Shown: one piece after another, positions 4,663 through 5,885 of the stretch
How positions within the stretch are numbered: position 1 is the stretch's first letter
Layout: each line of letters begins with the position of its first letter
From: Anaerolineaceae bacterium
Lineage (GTDB): Bacteria; Chloroflexota; Anaerolineae; Anaerolineales; Anaerolineaceae
Reading direction: 5' to 3'
Length of the DNA stretch: 5,885 bases
NCBI GenBank assembly: GCA_021107195.1
Contig: JAIOTF010000020.1
Coordinates: 1-5,885, forward strand
Program-made: the position numbers and the translations under genes
The notes under the pieces: generated by a model
Told to the model about the DNA's origin: nothing
The model's database searches: none
What the model saw: only the letters and a program-made list of their open reading frames with translations

Positions 4663-5745
4663 ATGTACCATGAAAATACATTGCGCGAACTGTTAAAATT
4701 GACAGCTCCAAAAGCGGTCTTGAGTGTGTATCTGAACACTGAACCCTCAAAAGGAAGTGCCGAAGCCTATCGTTTGCGGCTGCGGAACTTGCTTAAAGAG
4801 GTCGATCTCCCTCAAGATGTGCAAGCGGTGGAGTTGTTTTTTAATCGACAATTTGATGGCGCAGGACGAGGTGTTGCGGTTTTTTCTTGTGTTGAAAAAG
4901 ATTTTCTTCAGATATTTCCTCTTGCAATTCCTGTGCATGATGCTGTATTTGTCGGTGATCGTCCTAATGTGCGTCCTTTAGCCGATCTTCTTGATGATTA
5001 TGGCGGGTATGGTGTTATTTTAATCGATCAACAAGGTGCTCGATTATTCCATTTTCATCTCGGCGAACTACAGGAGCAGGACGGCATGTTTGGAGGAGAA
5101 GTCAAGCATGCAAAGGATGGCGAGGATTCTGCATTCCGTGGCGGGCAAACCCGCGCCTATGAAGCAATGATTGAGCGCAATGTGAAAGAAGCTGCAGCGT
5201 TTGCCGTGGATTTCTTTGAAAAAAAACATATCCGCCGCATTTTGATCGGCGGTTCAGATCATAATGTTGCCCTGCTCCGCACCCAATTGCCCAAGGCCTG
5301 GCAGAGTCTGGTGGTGGGCACATTTCCCATGGGCATGACTGCCAGCCATACCGATGTGCTGGAGCGTGCGATGGAGGTTGGCCAGCAAGCGGAACGTAAA
5401 CGTGAGGCACATCTTATCGAGCGCATGATCACTTCAGCAGCTAAAGGCAGTAGTGCGGTGGCAGGTTTAGAGGACACCCTGGCCGCGGTCAACAATGAGC
5501 AGGTGATGACTTTGGTGTTTTTGCAGGATTATCATGCACCCGGCTATCGCTGCCAGGATTGCGATTTTCTGGTCACAAAGTCAGAAGGTGTTTGTGAAGG
5601 ATGTGGCGGGGTAACGGAAACAGTGCCGGACCTGGTCAGCAGGGCGGTAGGGTCTGTCTTATCACATGGCGGTGATATTGAAACCATCCACGCCAGTGAC
5701 GCCCTCCAGCAGGTGGGGAAGATTGGTGCATTGCTCCGCTACTGA
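4663..5745 (+). CDS. Bacterial archaeo-eukaryotic-type release factor 1 homologue (baeRF/Vms1-like) with GGQ motif
   Basis: 360 residues. Layout follows archaeal aRF1/eukaryotic eRF1. An N-terminal part (1-110, VLSVYLNTEP at 19-28) leads to YGVILIDQQGARLFHFHLGEL (residues 116-136), matching the strand where domain 2 starts. A charged loop (137-158) ends in Gly160-Gly161-Gln162, then a long helix with R164 and R172, as in RGGQSxxRF...R of aRF1; GGQ is the peptidyl-tRNA-hydrolysing motif. A Rossmann-like strand IRRILIGGS (190-198) follows. The C-terminal domain (about 280-360) has a CxxC pair (Cys297/300, Cys311/314), a probable zinc ribbon as in aRF1, and ends GKIGALLRY, close to the GGIGAILRY end of aRF1/eRF1. 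No NIKS or YxCxxxF motif is seen, so codon-specific stop reading is unlikely; ribosome rescue or peptidyl-tRNA hydrolysis is inferred. It is last in the operon, 46 bases after the HtrA gene. The first part (about 4820-5060) is AT-richer than the rest. The family call is strong, the function inferred. Confidence 0.82.
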   Translation: MYHENTLRELLKLTAPKAVLSVYLNTEPSKGSAEAYRLRLRNLLKEVDLPQDVQAVELFFNRQFDGAGRGVAVFSCVEKDFLQIFPLAIPVHDAVFVGDRPNVRPLADLLDDYGGYGVILIDQQGARLFHFHLGELQEQDGMFGGEVKHAKDGEDSAFRGGQTRAYEAMIERNVKEAAAFAVDFFEKKHIRRILIGGSDHNVALLRTQLPKAWQSLVVGTFPMGMTASHTDVLERAMEVGQQAERKREAHLIERMITSAAKGSSAVAGLEDTLAAVNNEQVMTLVFLQDYHAPGYRCQDCDFLVTKSEGVCEGCGGVTETVPDLVSRAVGSVLSHGGDIETIHASDALQQVGKIGALLRY

Positions 5746-5768
5746 TCGCATATCACAATAAAGATAAC

Positions 5769-5801
5769 AAAAAGCTGACGGTGATACACCATCAGCTTTT
5801 T
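5769..5801. terminator. Bidirectional rho-independent terminator
   Basis: AAAAAGCTGA (5769-5778) pairs with TCAGCTTTTT (5792-5801); inside, after one mismatch, 5780-5783 pair with 5787-5790 around a three-base loop. The A tract on one side and T tract on the other make it work in either direction. It lies 23 bases after the stop codon of the release-factor-like gene and would close the plus-strand operon; it would also serve a convergent minus-strand gene from the right. Confidence 0.85.
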
Positions 5802-5809
5802 GGTTACGG

Positions 5810-5844
5810 AACCCGCTCACTGAGCTTGCCGAAGTGAGCGGGTT
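5810..5844. repeat. Dispersed palindromic repeat, intact 12-bp arms
   Basis: Bases 5810-5821 are perfectly complementary to 5833-5844, with an 11-base centre (5822-5832). Read on the minus strand the core is CTTCGGCAAGCTCA, which matches the core at 2211-2224 except one base. It follows the terminator directly but has no T run of its own. It looks like a member of a small intergenic repeat family present at least twice in this window. Confidence 0.65.
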
Positions 5845-5847
5845 AGT

Positions 5848-5885
5848 TTACCATTTGTTGAGATGGATCCGCTCTGCAAGGTAAC
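5848..5885 (-). CDS. Possible 3' end of a convergent gene (partial)
   Basis: On the minus strand one frame entering from the right edge reads YLAERIHLNKW and stops with TAA at 5850-5848. The charged/hydrophobic mix and the bidirectional terminator just beyond make a convergent gene end plausible. Another minus frame also closes nearby, at 5845-5843. Only eleven residues are visible, so no function can be given. Confidence 0.3.
   Translation of the reverse strand, partial: YLAERIHLNKW

Noticed and set aside
4044..4739. 231-codon minus-strand open frame across the HtrA gene
   Set aside because: It is antisense to clear PDZ and protease coding sequence, is low in domain-like pattern and rich in residues expected from reverse reading.
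1..5885. CRISPR array, tRNA, rRNA or insertion sequence
   Set aside because: No regularly spaced direct repeats, no cloverleaf or rRNA-like stretch, and no transposase-like translation were seen.

Overview
The window (about half GC) holds two divergent transcription units plus the edges of two more genes. Gene content points to a free-living bacterium, most likely Chloroflexota (Anaerolineae-like): a receiver-GAF-ATPase signalling protein with a WPF motif in its receiver, a class B J-protein, a lipid-anchored HtrA protease, and a bacterial protein of the archaeal/eukaryotic release factor 1 class. This placement is inferred from gene types, not from any search.

Left, minus strand (1-2094): a 546-residue receiver-GAF-histidine-kinase-like protein is followed, across a 54-base gap holding a strong hairpin, by a second receiver-containing gene that runs off the left edge. 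Both receivers have lost residues normally needed for phosphotransfer, and the kinase-like protein has no recognisable phospho-accepting His box although its ATP-binding boxes are largely intact. This looks like an atypical, possibly phosphorylation-independent, signalling pair.

Middle (2095-2415): a 321-base divergent control region with an extended -10 promoter for the minus unit, a cluster of hairpins including a terminator-like one, a degenerate copy of a dispersed palindromic repeat, and a near-consensus sigma-70 promoter placed so that the plus transcript would start at or beside the ATG (a leaderless mRNA).

Right, plus strand (2416-5745): a probable three-gene operon: a DnaJ/CbpA-type J-protein; after a 71-base gap with a perfect 18-base palindrome and a possible five-codon leader ORF, an HtrA/DegP-type serine protease lipoprotein; and after 46 bases, a 360-residue eRF1/aRF1-related protein with an intact GGQ motif, a CxxC...CxxC zinc ribbon and the family's C-terminal signature, but no visible stop-codon-reading motif. 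A bidirectional rho-independent terminator closes the operon, followed by a well-formed copy of the dispersed palindrome and perhaps the 3' end of a convergent gene. Together the operon looks like a protein quality-control unit: folding (J-protein), removal of damaged exported proteins (HtrA) and possibly ribosome rescue or peptidyl-tRNA cleavage (release-factor-like protein).
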